From Herbiconiux sp. VKM Ac-1786 (GTDB taxonomy: Bacteria > Actinomycetota > Actinomycetes > Actinomycetales > Microbacteriaceae), in assembly GCF_015350805.1 (NCBI RefSeq), contig NZ_JADKSG010000001.1:62001-126000 (forward strand): a DNA stretch of 64,000 nt, in the 5' to 3' direction. This document shows, piece by piece, positions 46,474 through 56,351 of this stretch. The stretch's first letter is position 1. The number at the start of each line of letters is the position of its first letter. A model generated the notes under the pieces. It was not told the origin of the DNA and did no database searches. It saw only the letters and a list, made by a program, of their open reading frames with translations. Position numbers and translations under genes: made by a program.

Positions 46474-46874
46474 TGGATCTCACACCGAAGGTGCCCGTGA
46501 ACCCGTTCTACGAGCAGGTCGGCGGGCACGACACCTTCGTCGCCCTCGTCGAGCGGTTCTACCAGGGCGTCGAGACCGACCCGGTGCTGAAGCCGATGTA
46601 CCCGGCCGACGACTGGGACGGGGCGGTGCGCCGGCTGACGATGTTCCTCGAGCAGTACTGGGGCGGTCCGGGCACCTACAGCGAGGAGCGGGGTCACCCG
46701 CGGCTGCGGATGCGCCACAACCCGTTCAAGGTGAACCCCGACGCCCGCGACCGCTGGCTGGCGCACATGCGCGTGGCGGTCGACTCGCTGTCGCTCGCGC
46801 CGGCCGACCGGGAGCTGCTCTGGGACTACCTGGAGCGGGCCGCACATGCCATGGTGAATACCTTCGAGGACTAG
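46473..46874 (+). CDS. glbO: Truncated hemoglobin, group II (trHbO)
   Basis: 133-residue heme protein binding O2, possibly delivering it to terminal oxidases or detoxifying oxidants. Group II features: the B10 tyrosine in ERFYQGVETD, FLEQYWGGPGTYSE, the proximal His region HPRLRMRHNPFKV, and the G8 tryptophan in RDRWLAHM. ATG 46473 shares one base with the mscS stop; GTG 46470 would add one residue. The mscS coupling is notable; in M. tuberculosis glbO follows pepN by a few genes. Confidence 0.94.
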   Translation: MDLTPKVPVNPFYEQVGGHDTFVALVERFYQGVETDPVLKPMYPADDWDGAVRRLTMFLEQYWGGPGTYSEERGHPRLRMRHNPFKVNPDARDRWLAHMRVAVDSLSLAPADRELLWDYLERAAHAMVNTFED

Positions 46875-46935
46875 TCGGCTGGTCCTCATCGGGGCCGAGC
46901 GGCCCTGGAACAGCACTGCGACGAAGGAGTTGCCC

Positions 46936-48669
46936 GTGGAACCGGATCCGTCGACCGTCCCGACCGTCCCGACCGCCCCGACGTCGTCGACCTCGTCGAC
47001 CTCCTCGACCGACGTGATCGTCGTGGGGGCCGGGCTCGCCGGGCTCGTCGCCGCCTGCGAGGTGCTCGAGGCCGGCAAGCACGTGACCGTGCTCGAGCAG
47101 GAGCCCGCGTCGTCGTTCGGCGGGCAGGCCTGGTGGTCGTTCGGCGGCATCTTCCTCGTCGACAGCCCCGAGCAGCGACGGATGCGCGTGCGCGACTCGC
47201 TCGAGCTCGCCCGCCAGGACTGGCTCGGCTCGGCCGGCTTCGACCGCCCCGAGGACGAGTGGGGCCGGCGGTGGGCGGAGGCGTACCTGCAGTTCGCGGC
47301 CGGCGAGAAGCGGGCCTGGCTGAACTCGCTCGGCGTGCGCTTCTTCCCCGTGGTCGGCTGGGCCGAGCGGGGCGGCTACACGGCGAACGGGCACGGCAAC
47401 TCGGTGCCGCGGTTCCACATCACCTGGGGCACCGGGCCGGGGGTGCTCGAGCCGTTCGTGGCGCGATTCCGGCGGGGCGTGGCCCAGGGGCGCGCGCGGG
47501 TGCTGCACCGGCATCGGGTCGATGAGCTCGTCACGGCCGGGGACGGGGCGGAACGCGCATCCGCTCTTCGTGTCGTGGGCGCCCGAGGGTCGGTGCTCGC
47601 GGCGAGTGCGGTGGGCCGGGGCGAGGAGAGTTCACGCGAGGTCGTGGGCACGTTCGAGGTCTCGGCCGGGGCCGTGATCGTGGCGAGCGGCGGCATCGGC
47701 GGCAACCACGAGCTGGTGCGGCAGCAGTGGCCGCGACGGCTGGGGGCGGCTCCCGCGACGATGCTGTCGGGGGTGCCGGCCCACGTCGACGGGCGGATGC
47801 TCGGCATCACCGCCTCGGCCGGAGCCCGCCTCGTCAACGGCGACCGCATGTGGCACTACACCGAGGGCATCGAGAACCACTCGCCGGTCTGGCAGCGGCA
47901 CGGCATCCGCATCCTCCCCGGTCCGTCGTCGCTCTGGCTGGACGCCACCGGGAAGCGGCTGCCGGTGCCGCTGTTCCCGGGGTTCGACACGCTCGGAACG
48001 CTCGAGCACCTCCTGACGACCGGGTACGACCACAGCTGGTTCGTGCTGACCCAGTCGATCATCGAGAAGGAGTTCGCGCTCTCGGGCAGTGAGCAGAACC
48101 CCGACCTGACCGGGCGCGACCTGAAGCTGCTCGCGCAGCGCGTGCGCCCCGGAGCCCCCGGGCCCGTCGAGGCGTTCAAGGAGAAGGGCGCCGACTTCGT
48201 GGTGGCGTCGACGCTGCCCGAGCTGCTGCACGGGATGGCGCGGATCACGACGGCGCCGCTCGACCCGGCGCAGGTCACCCGGGAGATCATCGCCCGGGAC
48301 CGCGAGGTCGACAACGTGTTCACGAAGGACGCGCAGCTCACCGCCGTGCGGGGCGCCCGGCACTACCTCGGCGACAAGCTGATCCGGGTGGCGAAGCCGC
48401 ACCGGCTGCTCGACCCGGCGGCGGGGCCGCTGATCGCGGTGAAGCTGCACGTGCTGACGCGGAAGAGCCTCGGGGGCATCCAGACCGATCTGCAGGGGCG
48501 GGCGCTGTCCGAGTCGGGGGCACCGGTGGCCGGGCTGTACGCGGCGGGCGAGGCGAGCGGGTTCGGCGGCGGCGGGATGCACGGGTATCGGGCGCTGGAG
48601 GGGACGTTCCTCGGGGGCTGCCTGTTCTCGGGGCGGGCCGCGGGGCGGTCGGCGGCGGGGGCGGTGTGA
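46936..48669 (+). CDS. FAD-dependent dehydrogenase (KsdD-like/flavocytochrome c type)
   Basis: 577-residue flavoprotein of the FAD_binding_2 family. The dinucleotide motif VIVVGAGLAGLVAACEV is followed by a Glu-bearing strand (VTVLEQEPASSFGG), and a second FAD-contact region lies at the C-terminus (GLYAAGEASGFGGGGMHGYR). The pattern with FGGQAWWSFGGIFLVDSPEQ is that of putative 3-ketosteroid-dehydrogenase-like proteins whose substrate is unproven. GTG 46936 has AAGGAG 6 nt upstream. The first 25 residues are a low-complexity Thr/Pro/Ser stretch (PTVPTAPTSSTSSTSSTD) coded by imperfect 9-nt repeats. Confidence 0.88.
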   Translation: MEPDPSTVPTVPTAPTSSTSSTSSTDVIVVGAGLAGLVAACEVLEAGKHVTVLEQEPASSFGGQAWWSFGGIFLVDSPEQRRMRVRDSLELARQDWLGSAGFDRPEDEWGRRWAEAYLQFAAGEKRAWLNSLGVRFFPVVGWAERGGYTANGHGNSVPRFHITWGTGPGVLEPFVARFRRGVAQGRARVLHRHRVDELVTAGDGAERASALRVVGARGSVLAASAVGRGEESSREVVGTFEVSAGAVIVASGGIGGNHELVRQQWPRRLGAAPATMLSGVPAHVDGRMLGITASAGARLVNGDRMWHYTEGIENHSPVWQRHGIRILPGPSSLWLDATGKRLPVPLFPGFDTLGTLEHLLTTGYDHSWFVLTQSIIEKEFALSGSEQNPDLTGRDLKLLAQRVRPGAPGPVEAFKEKGADFVVASTLPELLHGMARITTAPLDPAQVTREIIARDREVDNVFTKDAQLTAVRGARHYLGDKLIRVAKPHRLLDPAAGPLIAVKLHVLTRKSLGGIQTDLQGRALSESGAPVAGLYAAGEASGFGGGGMHGYRALEGTFLGGCLFSGRAAGRSAAGAV

Positions 48670-48753
48670 AGCGTCTGTCGGCGTCTCGTCTCGCGTCGGG
48701 CGCTTCGTGCCGGACGCATCGTGCCGGGTGCTTCGTGCCGGGCGCGGCTGGTG

Positions 48754-49422
48754 TCAGCGGCGCACGAGGACGTGACCGCGGCGGGTCGTGAGGCGCAGCC
48801 AGGAACCGGAGCGGTAGACCGACACGGCGTCATCCGGCCTGACGAAGCCGAGGCTCACGGCGCTGAACGCGGCACCGGCCGGGATGCGCGGCTCGAGCTC
48901 GGGCAGCACGTCGAGGTCTCGGCCCCACACCTCGGAGCGCACCTTGTGCACGAGCTGCTCGCCCGTGTTGTCGGGCACGGCGGCGGCCACCTCGGCGACG
49001 CCCGCACGGGTGGCCTCTTCGAGGACCTCGCCCGGCACCGCGCCGGCCGCCTCCCAGCCGCCGCGCGGCGGACTGATGCCGGCCCACGCCACGCCCTGCT
49101 CCCCCGGGGGCAGCGGCACCTCGAGCGGACCCTCGGCCGCGTTGCTCATTACCGAGAGCTGCGCGAGACGATCCAGCAGTGAGCGGATCGGCACGACGGT
49201 GTCGAACGGCTCCGGGCTGTTCAGTGCGAAGGTGCGGAGGCCGAGCACGGTCGGCGCCCGGTCGAGCAGCCCCTTCGGCGTGAGGGTCGGCGTGTACACG
49301 GCGAGCACGCCGAGACTGCCGAGCAGGCGCGCGGAACCGGGCTCGACCCGGGCGGCGCGGCCGAGGTACACCTTGAGATCGCCGAGCGACGCGGCGTCGA
49401 TGAGCGTGAAGGACTGGACCAT
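48754..49422 (-). CDS. Conserved-looking protein of unknown function
   Basis: 222-residue soluble protein starting MVQSFTLIDAASLGDLKVYL. No motif that I recognise; alternating strands and helices, no signal peptide or membrane segment, normal codon use for the window. It lies divergent from tesB and downstream of the flavoprotein gene on the other strand; the 84-bp spacer at 48670-48753 contains short CGTGCCGGGC-type repeats. In other Microbacteriaceae I would expect it annotated as hypothetical. Confidence 0.7.
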   Translation of the reverse strand: MVQSFTLIDAASLGDLKVYLGRAARVEPGSARLLGSLGVLAVYTPTLTPKGLLDRAPTVLGLRTFALNSPEPFDTVVPIRSLLDRLAQLSVMSNAAEGPLEVPLPPGEQGVAWAGISPPRGGWEAAGAVPGEVLEEATRAGVAEVAAAVPDNTGEQLVHKVRSEVWGRDLDVLPELEPRIPAGAAFSAVSLGFVRPDDAVSVYRSGSWLRLTTRRGHVLVRR

Positions 49423-49506
49423 CTGTGCTGTCTAAACTACTTCACAGCGACGGATGCGCACGCATCCCGGTCGCGTTCGCACCCACCTGAACCACCGGGA
49501 GAGATC

Positions 49507-50373
49507 GTGTCAGACGCGCTAGCGGGCTTCCTCACCACCCTCGACCTGGTCGACACCGGCGCCCGCACGACCGAGGACATCTTCACCGGCCCCTCGCAGT
49601 CGATGCCGAACGGGCGCGTCTTCGGCGGCCAGGTGCTGGCGCAGGCGCTGATCGCCGCCACCCGCACGGTCGACGACGACCGGGCGGTGCACTCGCTGCA
49701 CGGCTACTTCCTGCGACCGGGCGACGCGTCGGCCGACATCACCTTCGCGGTCGACCGCATCCACGACGGCCGCTCGTTCACCACCCGCCGGGCGCAGGCC
49801 TACCAGAACGGGGTGCCGATCCTCTCGGCCATCCTGTCGTTCCAGACGGCCGACTCGGGGCTCGAGCACCAGATCGAGATGCCCACCGACCTGCCCGGGC
49901 CCGACGAGCTGCCGAGCGCGGTCGAGGTGCTCTCGGCGGTCGACCATCCGGTCGCGCGCACCTGGGCGCGGGAGCGGGCGTTCGACATGCGGCACGTGCC
50001 GAACCCGATCTACTTCAGCGTGGAGGGCGAGCGGGAGGCGCGGCAGGCCGTGTGGATCCGCTCGCTCGGCGCCCTGCCCGACGACCCCGACCTGCATCGC
50101 GCGGCGCTCGTCTACGCCAGCGACTACACGATCCTCGAGCCCGTGATGCGCCGGCACGGCGTCTCGTGGGCGCGGCCCGACCTGAAGATGGCGAGCCTCG
50201 ACCACGCGATGTGGTGGCACCGGTTCGCACGGGCCGACGAGTGGCTGCTCTACACGCAGAGCTCGCCGAGCGCGAGCGGCGGGCGGGGGCTCGCGCTCGG
50301 GCGCATCTACGACCTCGGCGGCCGCCTCATCGCGTCCGTGGCGCAGGAGGGCATGGTCCGCGTCAAGGACTGA
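49507..50373 (+). CDS. tesB: Acyl-CoA thioesterase II (TesB)
   Basis: 288-residue double hot-dog thioesterase hydrolysing medium- and long-chain acyl-CoA. Conserved segments: RVFGGQVLAQALIAATRTV, HSLHGYFLRPGD, the catalytic Asp region in YASDYTILEPVM, and the C-terminal SLDHAMWWHRFARADEWLLY with QSSPSASGGRGLALGRIYD shortened here. GTG 49507 is preceded by GGGAGAGATC. Stands alone. Confidence 0.95.
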   Translation: MSDALAGFLTTLDLVDTGARTTEDIFTGPSQSMPNGRVFGGQVLAQALIAATRTVDDDRAVHSLHGYFLRPGDASADITFAVDRIHDGRSFTTRRAQAYQNGVPILSAILSFQTADSGLEHQIEMPTDLPGPDELPSAVEVLSAVDHPVARTWARERAFDMRHVPNPIYFSVEGEREARQAVWIRSLGALPDDPDLHRAALVYASDYTILEPVMRRHGVSWARPDLKMASLDHAMWWHRFARADEWLLYTQSSPSASGGRGLALGRIYDLGGRLIASVAQEGMVRVKD

Positions 50374-50484
50374 CCCGCGCGGCCGCCGCCCGCCTGGCCT
50401 CGCCGCCTCGCGGGGAAGCCGGCGGAATCGTGCCGGTTCTCGTACCACGCGGGCGAGCCCTTGAGCTCCCATCCACCGGACGGG

Positions 50485-50967
50485 TCAGGTGCGGCGGCGG
50501 AAGGTGAGGGGCTCGTCGAGGTAGGGCTCCCACGCGGTGCGCTCGTGCGGGTGCATGCGCCGCGGACGGTCGGTCGCCGCGTCGACGAGCACCAGGGTCG
50601 TCGACGCCTTAACGTAGGTGACCCGCGGTTCGACGCCGAGCGGGCTCTTCACCTCGTAGTAGACGTCGAGGCTCGCCCCGCCGAGGTGCCCGATCCACAG
50701 CTCGACGTCGATCGGCTGCCGGATGTACGGCATCGACGTCACGTACTCGATCTCCTGCCGCGAGATCACGCTCTTCGTGTCGGCCCGCGGCCCCGCGTCG
50801 ATCACCGCCGTCGACCACTGCGCCTGCTCCGGGTCAGCGATGTCGCCGTCGACCCAGAACGCGAAGACGCGCGCCTCCTCGAGGATCTTCAGCATCGACG
50901 CGTTGTTGACGTGCCCGTACGCGTCGAGGTCGCTCCAGCGCAGCTGGATCGGGACGTGCAGCCGCAT
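50485..50967 (-). CDS. Acyl-CoA thioesterase, 4-hydroxybenzoyl-CoA thioesterase type
   Basis: 160-residue single hot-dog protein. The catalytic Asp lies in RWSDLDAYGHVNNASMLKIL, the hallmark of the 4HBT/YbgC group. It starts 7 nt after ettA, so it is cotranscribed. This matches M. tuberculosis Rv2475c, which is also near the Rv2477c ABC-F gene. Substrate unknown. Confidence 0.9.
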   Translation of the reverse strand: MRLHVPIQLRWSDLDAYGHVNNASMLKILEEARVFAFWVDGDIADPEQAQWSTAVIDAGPRADTKSVISRQEIEYVTSMPYIRQPIDVELWIGHLGGASLDVYYEVKSPLGVEPRVTYVKASTTLVLVDAATDRPRRMHPHERTAWEPYLDEPLTFRRRT

Positions 50968-50974
50968 CGCTCGC

Positions 50975-52657
<1,683 letters not shown>

Positions 52658-52659
52658 GC

Positions 52660-53433
52660 TTACCAGTCTATTGCGCGGGTCTGACCGATCAGGCACTGGC
52701 CCGTGCCGAGCACCGGCGCGACGGTGCTCGTGTAGGCGCCGTGGCCGTACTGCCCGATCAGGCACTCGTTCTTCCAGAGCACCGAGAACTGGATCGAGTC
52801 GGCTGCGACCCCCACCGTCGTGATGTCGGGCGTGACCTGCATCGCGGCGATGTCGAAGCCGTTCGTGCGGAGGTTGCTGGTGAACTCCACTCCCCCGGCG
52901 GCCGGGTTGCCCGCCACGAGCGCCTGGTTCACCTGGTCGAAGAACGCCTTGTTGTCGGCCGCCGACCCCTCGGGGTTCAGCGCGGCCGGCGCGGCGGCGG
53001 TCTCGCTCGGAGCCGCGCTCGCGGACGGCGCCGCGCTCGCCGACGGCGCGGCCGTCTCGGTCTCGGGCGTGCACGCGCTCAGCAGCCCCACCAACGCCAT
53101 CGGCACCACCACCGCGGCGGCCCACCGCCGCGCGCCGCGCACCCGCGGCGCACCCGCACCCGGCACCCGCGGCGCACTCGCACCCGGGGCGGGCAGCACA
53201 CCCACGCCCGCGCCGGTCAGCGCACCCGCACTCACGCCTGTCAGCACGCCCGCGCGTGAGCCGGGCAGCACACCCGCGCTCACGCCGGTCAGCACGCCCG
53301 CGCTTGAGCCGGGCAGCGCAGCCGCGCTCGCGGCGGGCAGTGCACCCGCGACCGCGGCGGGCTGCGTAGCCGCGCTCGCCTGCTGCGGCGCGCCCGCGCT
53401 CCGGGTCGGCACTCCGACGCGTCTCGTCTGCAT
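52660..53433 (-). CDS. Membrane-anchored/lipoprotein-like protein with octapeptide repeat array
   Basis: Up to 257 residues from ATG 53433, which has TACACT (-10, 53498-53493) and GAGAGGA upstream. The N-terminal 100 residues contain imperfect octapeptides (SAGVLTGV, SAGVLPGS, RAGVLTGV) coded by a 24-nt minisatellite. A hydrophobic segment with lipobox-like end (VVVPMALVGLLSAC) follows, and then a Ser/Ala linker and a roughly 110-residue exported domain ending CLIGQYGHGAYTSTV...GQCLIGQTRAIDW, with two CLIG motifs that may form a disulfide. An internal GTG at 53142 would give a normal lipoprotein signal (Cys24), so the true start is uncertain. The exported domain resembles the DUF6993 group. 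Confidence 0.65.
   Translation of the reverse strand: MQTRRVGVPTRSAGAPQQASAATQPAAVAGALPAASAAALPGSSAGVLTGVSAGVLPGSRAGVLTGVSAGALTGAGVGVLPAPGASAPRVPGAGAPRVRGARRWAAAVVVPMALVGLLSACTPETETAAPSASAAPSASAAPSETAAAPAALNPEGSAADNKAFFDQVNQALVAGNPAAGGVEFTSNLRTNGFDIAAMQVTPDITTVGVAADSIQFSVLWKNECLIGQYGHGAYTSTVAPVLGTGQCLIGQTRAIDW
53188..53379. repeat. Eight 24-nt imperfect tandem repeats (minisatellite)
   Basis: Units begin at 53188, 53212, 53236, 53260, 53284, 53308, 53332 and 53356, each 24 nt, sharing the frame G-SC-G-G-CAG-C-C-CCCGCGC. Reading the minus strand in the frame of the lipoprotein-like gene gives octapeptides of the form (S/R)AGVL(T/P)G(V/S). The array is flanked by less regular copies. Because the period is divisible by 3 expansion would stay in frame. 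Confidence 0.85.
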
Positions 53434-53631
53434 CGCTCCCACAATCCTCTCGATCACGGCACCATCCCGCCCCGGCCCGTGAGACCGACACGAGTGTATG
53501 CGCTCCCGACCAGGCGCGCCTGGGAGACCACCCGCGCTCCGCCGCCGCCACCGAGCCCGGCGCGCCACACCCGTGTACGCCCAGCGGCCAGGTCGCCTCG
53601 ACGCCCGCCGCCGCGGGCCGCCGATCGCAGC

Positions 53632-53711
53632 GGACGGCGTCGCCCGCGGGCTGCATCGCCGGCGGGCGGCATCGCCGGCGGACGGCATCGCCGGCGGACG
53701 GCGTCGCCCGC
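53632..53711. repeat. Five 16-nt tandem repeats downstream of ssb
   Basis: Five head-to-tail 16-mers: 53632-53647 GGACGGCGTCGCCCGC, 53648-53663 GGGCTGCATCGCCGGC, 53664-53679 GGGCGGCATCGCCGGC, 53680-53695 GGACGGCATCGCCGGC and 53696-53711, identical to the first. Each holds a GGC-N3-GCC type inverted motif. The array lies 8 bp past the ssb stop. The rest of the spacer (53434-53631) is non-coding on both strands as far as I can tell, with the promoter-like TACACT at 53493-53498. Confidence 0.9.
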
Positions 53712-53719
53712 GGGCGCGG

Positions 53720-54304
53720 TCAGAACGGGAGGTCGGCGTCGGCGGAGCCGCCGGGTGCCGCTGACGCCAGGGCGGGCTCACGCGCATCCGGAACCCCCTG
53801 GCCCTGCTGCGGATCGCGGAGGCCACCCGCCGGCTCGAGCCCCGCCGCGAGCGTGTCGTGCGCCCACGTATCGCTCGCGCCGTCACCGCCGGAGCCGGAG
53901 CCCAACCCCGACCCCGACCCTGAGCTGGAGCCCACCCCCGCACCGGCCGGCGCGACCCGCGCCCAGACCGCCGTGCCCCAGCCGAGGTCGTGCCCGAGCG
54001 CGTCGGCCTCGATCTCGATGGTGGTGCCCGAGCGCTCCGCGTTCTCCCACGGCCGGATGCGCACCCGCCCCGACACGACGATGCGCTGCCCCTGCTCGAT
54101 CGACGCGGCCATGTTCTGCGCCAGCTGCCGGAAGCCCGTGACCGTGTACCAGTTGGTGTCGGTCTCGACCCACTTCTGCCGGTCGCGGTCGAACCGCCGC
54201 TGACTCGAGGCGAGCCGGAAGCTGGTGATGTCGAGACCGGCGTTCGTGGTGATGTGCCGCGGCACCGTCGCGACGACTCCGGTGAGGGTCATGGTGTCGG
54301 TCAT
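53720..54304 (-). CDS. ssb: Single-stranded DNA-binding protein
   Basis: 194-residue SSB paralogue. The OB fold spans about residues 1-115 (TLTGVVATVPRHI, TSFRLASSQRRFDRDRQKWV, NWYTVTGFRQLAQN, IVVSGRVRIRPWE), then a Gly/Ser-rich linker (GSSSGSGSGLGSGSGG) and an acidic tip ending DADLPF, the protein-interaction tail of SSBs. ATG 54304 has AAGGAG 6 nt upstream; the longer frame to 54406 was rejected. Because it is not next to rpsF/rpsR, it is likely the secondary SSB like mycobacterial Rv2478c. Confidence 0.93.
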   Translation of the reverse strand: MTDTMTLTGVVATVPRHITTNAGLDITSFRLASSQRRFDRDRQKWVETDTNWYTVTGFRQLAQNMAASIEQGQRIVVSGRVRIRPWENAERSGTTIEIEADALGHDLGWGTAVWARVAPAGAGVGSSSGSGSGLGSGSGGDGASDTWAHDTLAAGLEPAGGLRDPQQGQGVPDAREPALASAAPGGSADADLPF

Positions 54305-54391
54305 GTCGTGCTCCTTCTGTCGTGCCGTCGTGGGTGATCCCGGTGACGGTGATCCGTGAGCCGAGTCTGCGGCGGCGGGCTCCACGACGAA

Positions 54392-54427
54392 CGGCCGGGA
54401 CCCCATCTGTGGACAGGGCCCCGGCCG
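54392..54427 (-). terminator. Terminator after msrA
   Basis: 8-bp arms CGGCCGGG (54392-54399) and CCCGGCCG (54420-54427), partly extended by C/G runs inside, 24 nt past the msrA stop and upstream of ssb. Separates the two minus-strand genes. Confidence 0.55.
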
Positions 54428-54451
54428 GAGCAGGAAGTGCAGGAGAAGTGG

Positions 54452-54979
54452 CTACGCCGCCTTGATGTACTTCGCGTACGCCTTGCGCACCTTGTTCACC
54501 TTCGGCACCGCGACGGCCATGCAGTAGCCCTGGCCGGGGTTCTTGGCGAAGAAGTCCTGGTGGTACTCCTCGGCCCGGTAGTACTCGCCGAGCGGCTCGA
54601 GGGTGGTGACGATCCCGCCGTCCCACAGCTCGGACGCGCGCTCGAGCGCCGCCTCGAACTGCGCCTTCTGCTCCTCGCCGTCGTAGAACATGGCGGAGCG
54701 GTACTGGGTGCCGACGTCGTTGCCCTGGCGGTTCAGCTGCCGCGGGTCGTGCAGCGTGAAGAAGACGTCGAGGATGACCTCGGCCGGGATGACCGCCGGG
54801 TCGAAGGTGACGGCCACGGCCTCGGCCTGCCCCGTGGTGCCGGTGCAGACCTCCTCGTAGCTCGGGTTCGGGACGGTGCCGCCCGTGTAGCCCGACACCA
54901 CGTCCTGAACGCCCTCGAGGGTGCGGTAGACGGCGTCGAGGCACCAGAAGCAGCCTCCAGCGACAACGAAAGTTTCCAT
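54452..54979 (-). CDS. msrA: Peptide methionine (S)-S-oxide reductase
   Basis: 175-residue repair enzyme reducing methionine-S-sulfoxide. Catalytic motif GGCFWC near residues 9-14 (FVVAGGCFWCLDA), followed by GVQDVVSGYTGG and NPSYEEVCTGTTGQAEAV, and HDPRQLNRQGNDVGTQYRSA. The recycling cysteine is probably the one in GQGYCMAVAVPK. Stands alone, divergent from a small gene. Confidence 0.96.
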   Translation of the reverse strand: METFVVAGGCFWCLDAVYRTLEGVQDVVSGYTGGTVPNPSYEEVCTGTTGQAEAVAVTFDPAVIPAEVILDVFFTLHDPRQLNRQGNDVGTQYRSAMFYDGEEQKAQFEAALERASELWDGGIVTTLEPLGEYYRAEEYHQDFFAKNPGQGYCMAVAVPKVNKVRKAYAKYIKAA

Positions 54980-55051
54980 GTCTGAATTCTACGGCCGGGC
55001 GCGGCCGGCGCCGCCGCGACCGATGTCGGTGGCTGCCCGTAGCGTGCAGTC

Positions 55052-55267
55052 ATGTCGATCGAAACGCTCACCGCTCCCGCCGTGCACCGCGTGCGCGACG
55101 GCTACTGGCGGGTCACCGCCGGCTCCGGCATCGTGCTCGGCTACGTCGAAGAGGTGGCCGACCCGCAGGGGCCGCGCTTCCGCGCCCGCCGGCTCTACTC
55201 CTCCGGCCGCGTCGGCGACGTGGGCGAGTTCTGGCAGCGCGCCGAGGCCGTCGAATGCCTCCGCTGA
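55052..55267 (+). CDS. Small protein of unknown function
   Basis: 71 residues (MSIETLTAPAVHRVRDGYWR to AEAVECLR), predicted mostly beta strand with a short C-terminal helix. No family recognised. ATG start lacks a good ribosome site. Codon use matches the window, and the frame has a sensible amino-acid composition. Divergent from msrA. Confidence 0.6.
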   Translation: MSIETLTAPAVHRVRDGYWRVTAGSGIVLGYVEEVADPQGPRFRARRLYSSGRVGDVGEFWQRAEAVECLR

Positions 55268-55389
55268 GCAGGGGGGCGGATGCACGTACTGCCGACATCC
55301 CGGCAGCCGACGACGTCCGATCCGGCCGATCCGGGCGACACCGGCTCGTCGCCCCGGCGTGCGGCTGAGCCGCGGGTATCGTGCCGCTC

Positions 55390-56307
55390 ATGGAATGGTG
55401 GAATGGTCTCGTCCGGTGGTTCTCGTCCGCCGATGGTGAATACGTCGTCTCGAATCTGGTGCTCCCGGCCGCCGCGATCATCGTGGCCGGCCTCCTCGCC
55501 GCCTGGATCGCGCACTCCTCGGTGAAGCGCCTGCTCGCGAAGCACGACCGCGAGCTGAAGATCTCCGCCATCGCCGCGCTCATCGACGCGGCCGAGCAGG
55601 CCTCGGTCTGGAACTCGCTCACCCCGCAGGAGCAGATCCTGTCCGACCGCGCGAGCGGCCAGGCCGACATCCAGGTGCGCCTGCTGCCCATCAAGGGCTC
55701 CGACGTGGCGGCCAACTGGGCCGCCCACTGCCTCGCCGAGATGAAGCGCGAGTCCGCCACCTTCGGCTACCGCATCGAGCCCGCCGTGATCGAGTTCCGC
55801 GACCGGCTGATCGAGTGGCAGCAGCGTCCCGCCCGCTCCAAGCGCCTGTTCCAGGCCGACCTCGAGCGCTGGGCCGCAGCTGACTCCACGAAGGAGTCCG
55901 AGCTCGCCTCGAAGCAGGACGAGTGGGTCGCCCAGCAGCAGCACGAGCAGTTCGCCCGCCCCGACGGGGCGCAGGGCCGGCCCGAGCAGCGTTCCGCGAC
56001 GGCGAACGCGGCGCCCACGGCATCCGCTCGACCCGACTACACCGACGTGCCGACGCAGGCCACGCCGATCATGCCCTCGTCGCCGCTCGCGCCGACGCAT
56101 GAGCCGCGCCCGATCGTGCAGCAGGTCGCCTCGGGCACCGGCACGCGCGGCGTCGCCCCCCGCAAGCCGATCGCCGCCGGGCCGCACGGCTCCTCCTCCC
56201 CGCTCGGAACCCTCGAGAACACCGTCGACCCGGGAGACGCCCGCAGCACCGGTGACGTGCCGCCGCCGGTGCACGCGTTCCCGCCGCGCGCCGGCTCCGC
56301 CGACTGA
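55390..56307 (+). CDS. Membrane-anchored protein with Pro/Ala-rich C-terminus, unknown function
   Basis: 305 residues from ATG 55390 (GTG 55381 adds three). One N-terminal transmembrane helix (about 22-44, VLPAAAIIVAGLLAAWI), then a helical, charged cytoplasmic region (about 50-175) with EWQQRPARSKRLFQADLERW, and a long Pro/Ala/Ser-rich disordered tail. No catalytic motif; helix-rich part may be a coiled coil. I do not recognise the family. Followed by tRNA-Arg on the same strand. Confidence 0.7.
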   Translation: MEWWNGLVRWFSSADGEYVVSNLVLPAAAIIVAGLLAAWIAHSSVKRLLAKHDRELKISAIAALIDAAEQASVWNSLTPQEQILSDRASGQADIQVRLLPIKGSDVAANWAAHCLAEMKRESATFGYRIEPAVIEFRDRLIEWQQRPARSKRLFQADLERWAAADSTKESELASKQDEWVAQQQHEQFARPDGAQGRPEQRSATANAAPTASARPDYTDVPTQATPIMPSSPLAPTHEPRPIVQQVASGTGTRGVAPRKPIAAGPHGSSSPLGTLENTVDPGDARSTGDVPPPVHAFPPRAGSAD

Positions 56308-56351
56308 CGCGCCCGGGGGCGGCCCACCGGAGGTAGTACGCTTTTCGGGTC

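Noticed and set aside
52658-52670. Leaderless promoter of ettA (TAGACT 7 nt before ATG)
   Set aside because: The hexamer overlaps the last codons of the upstream gene (RAIDW), the two genes are 2 nt apart and cotranscription is simpler. Kept only as a remark.
53188-53711. CRISPR array
   Set aside because: Repeats are head-to-tail with no unique spacers, and no cas gene lies in the window.
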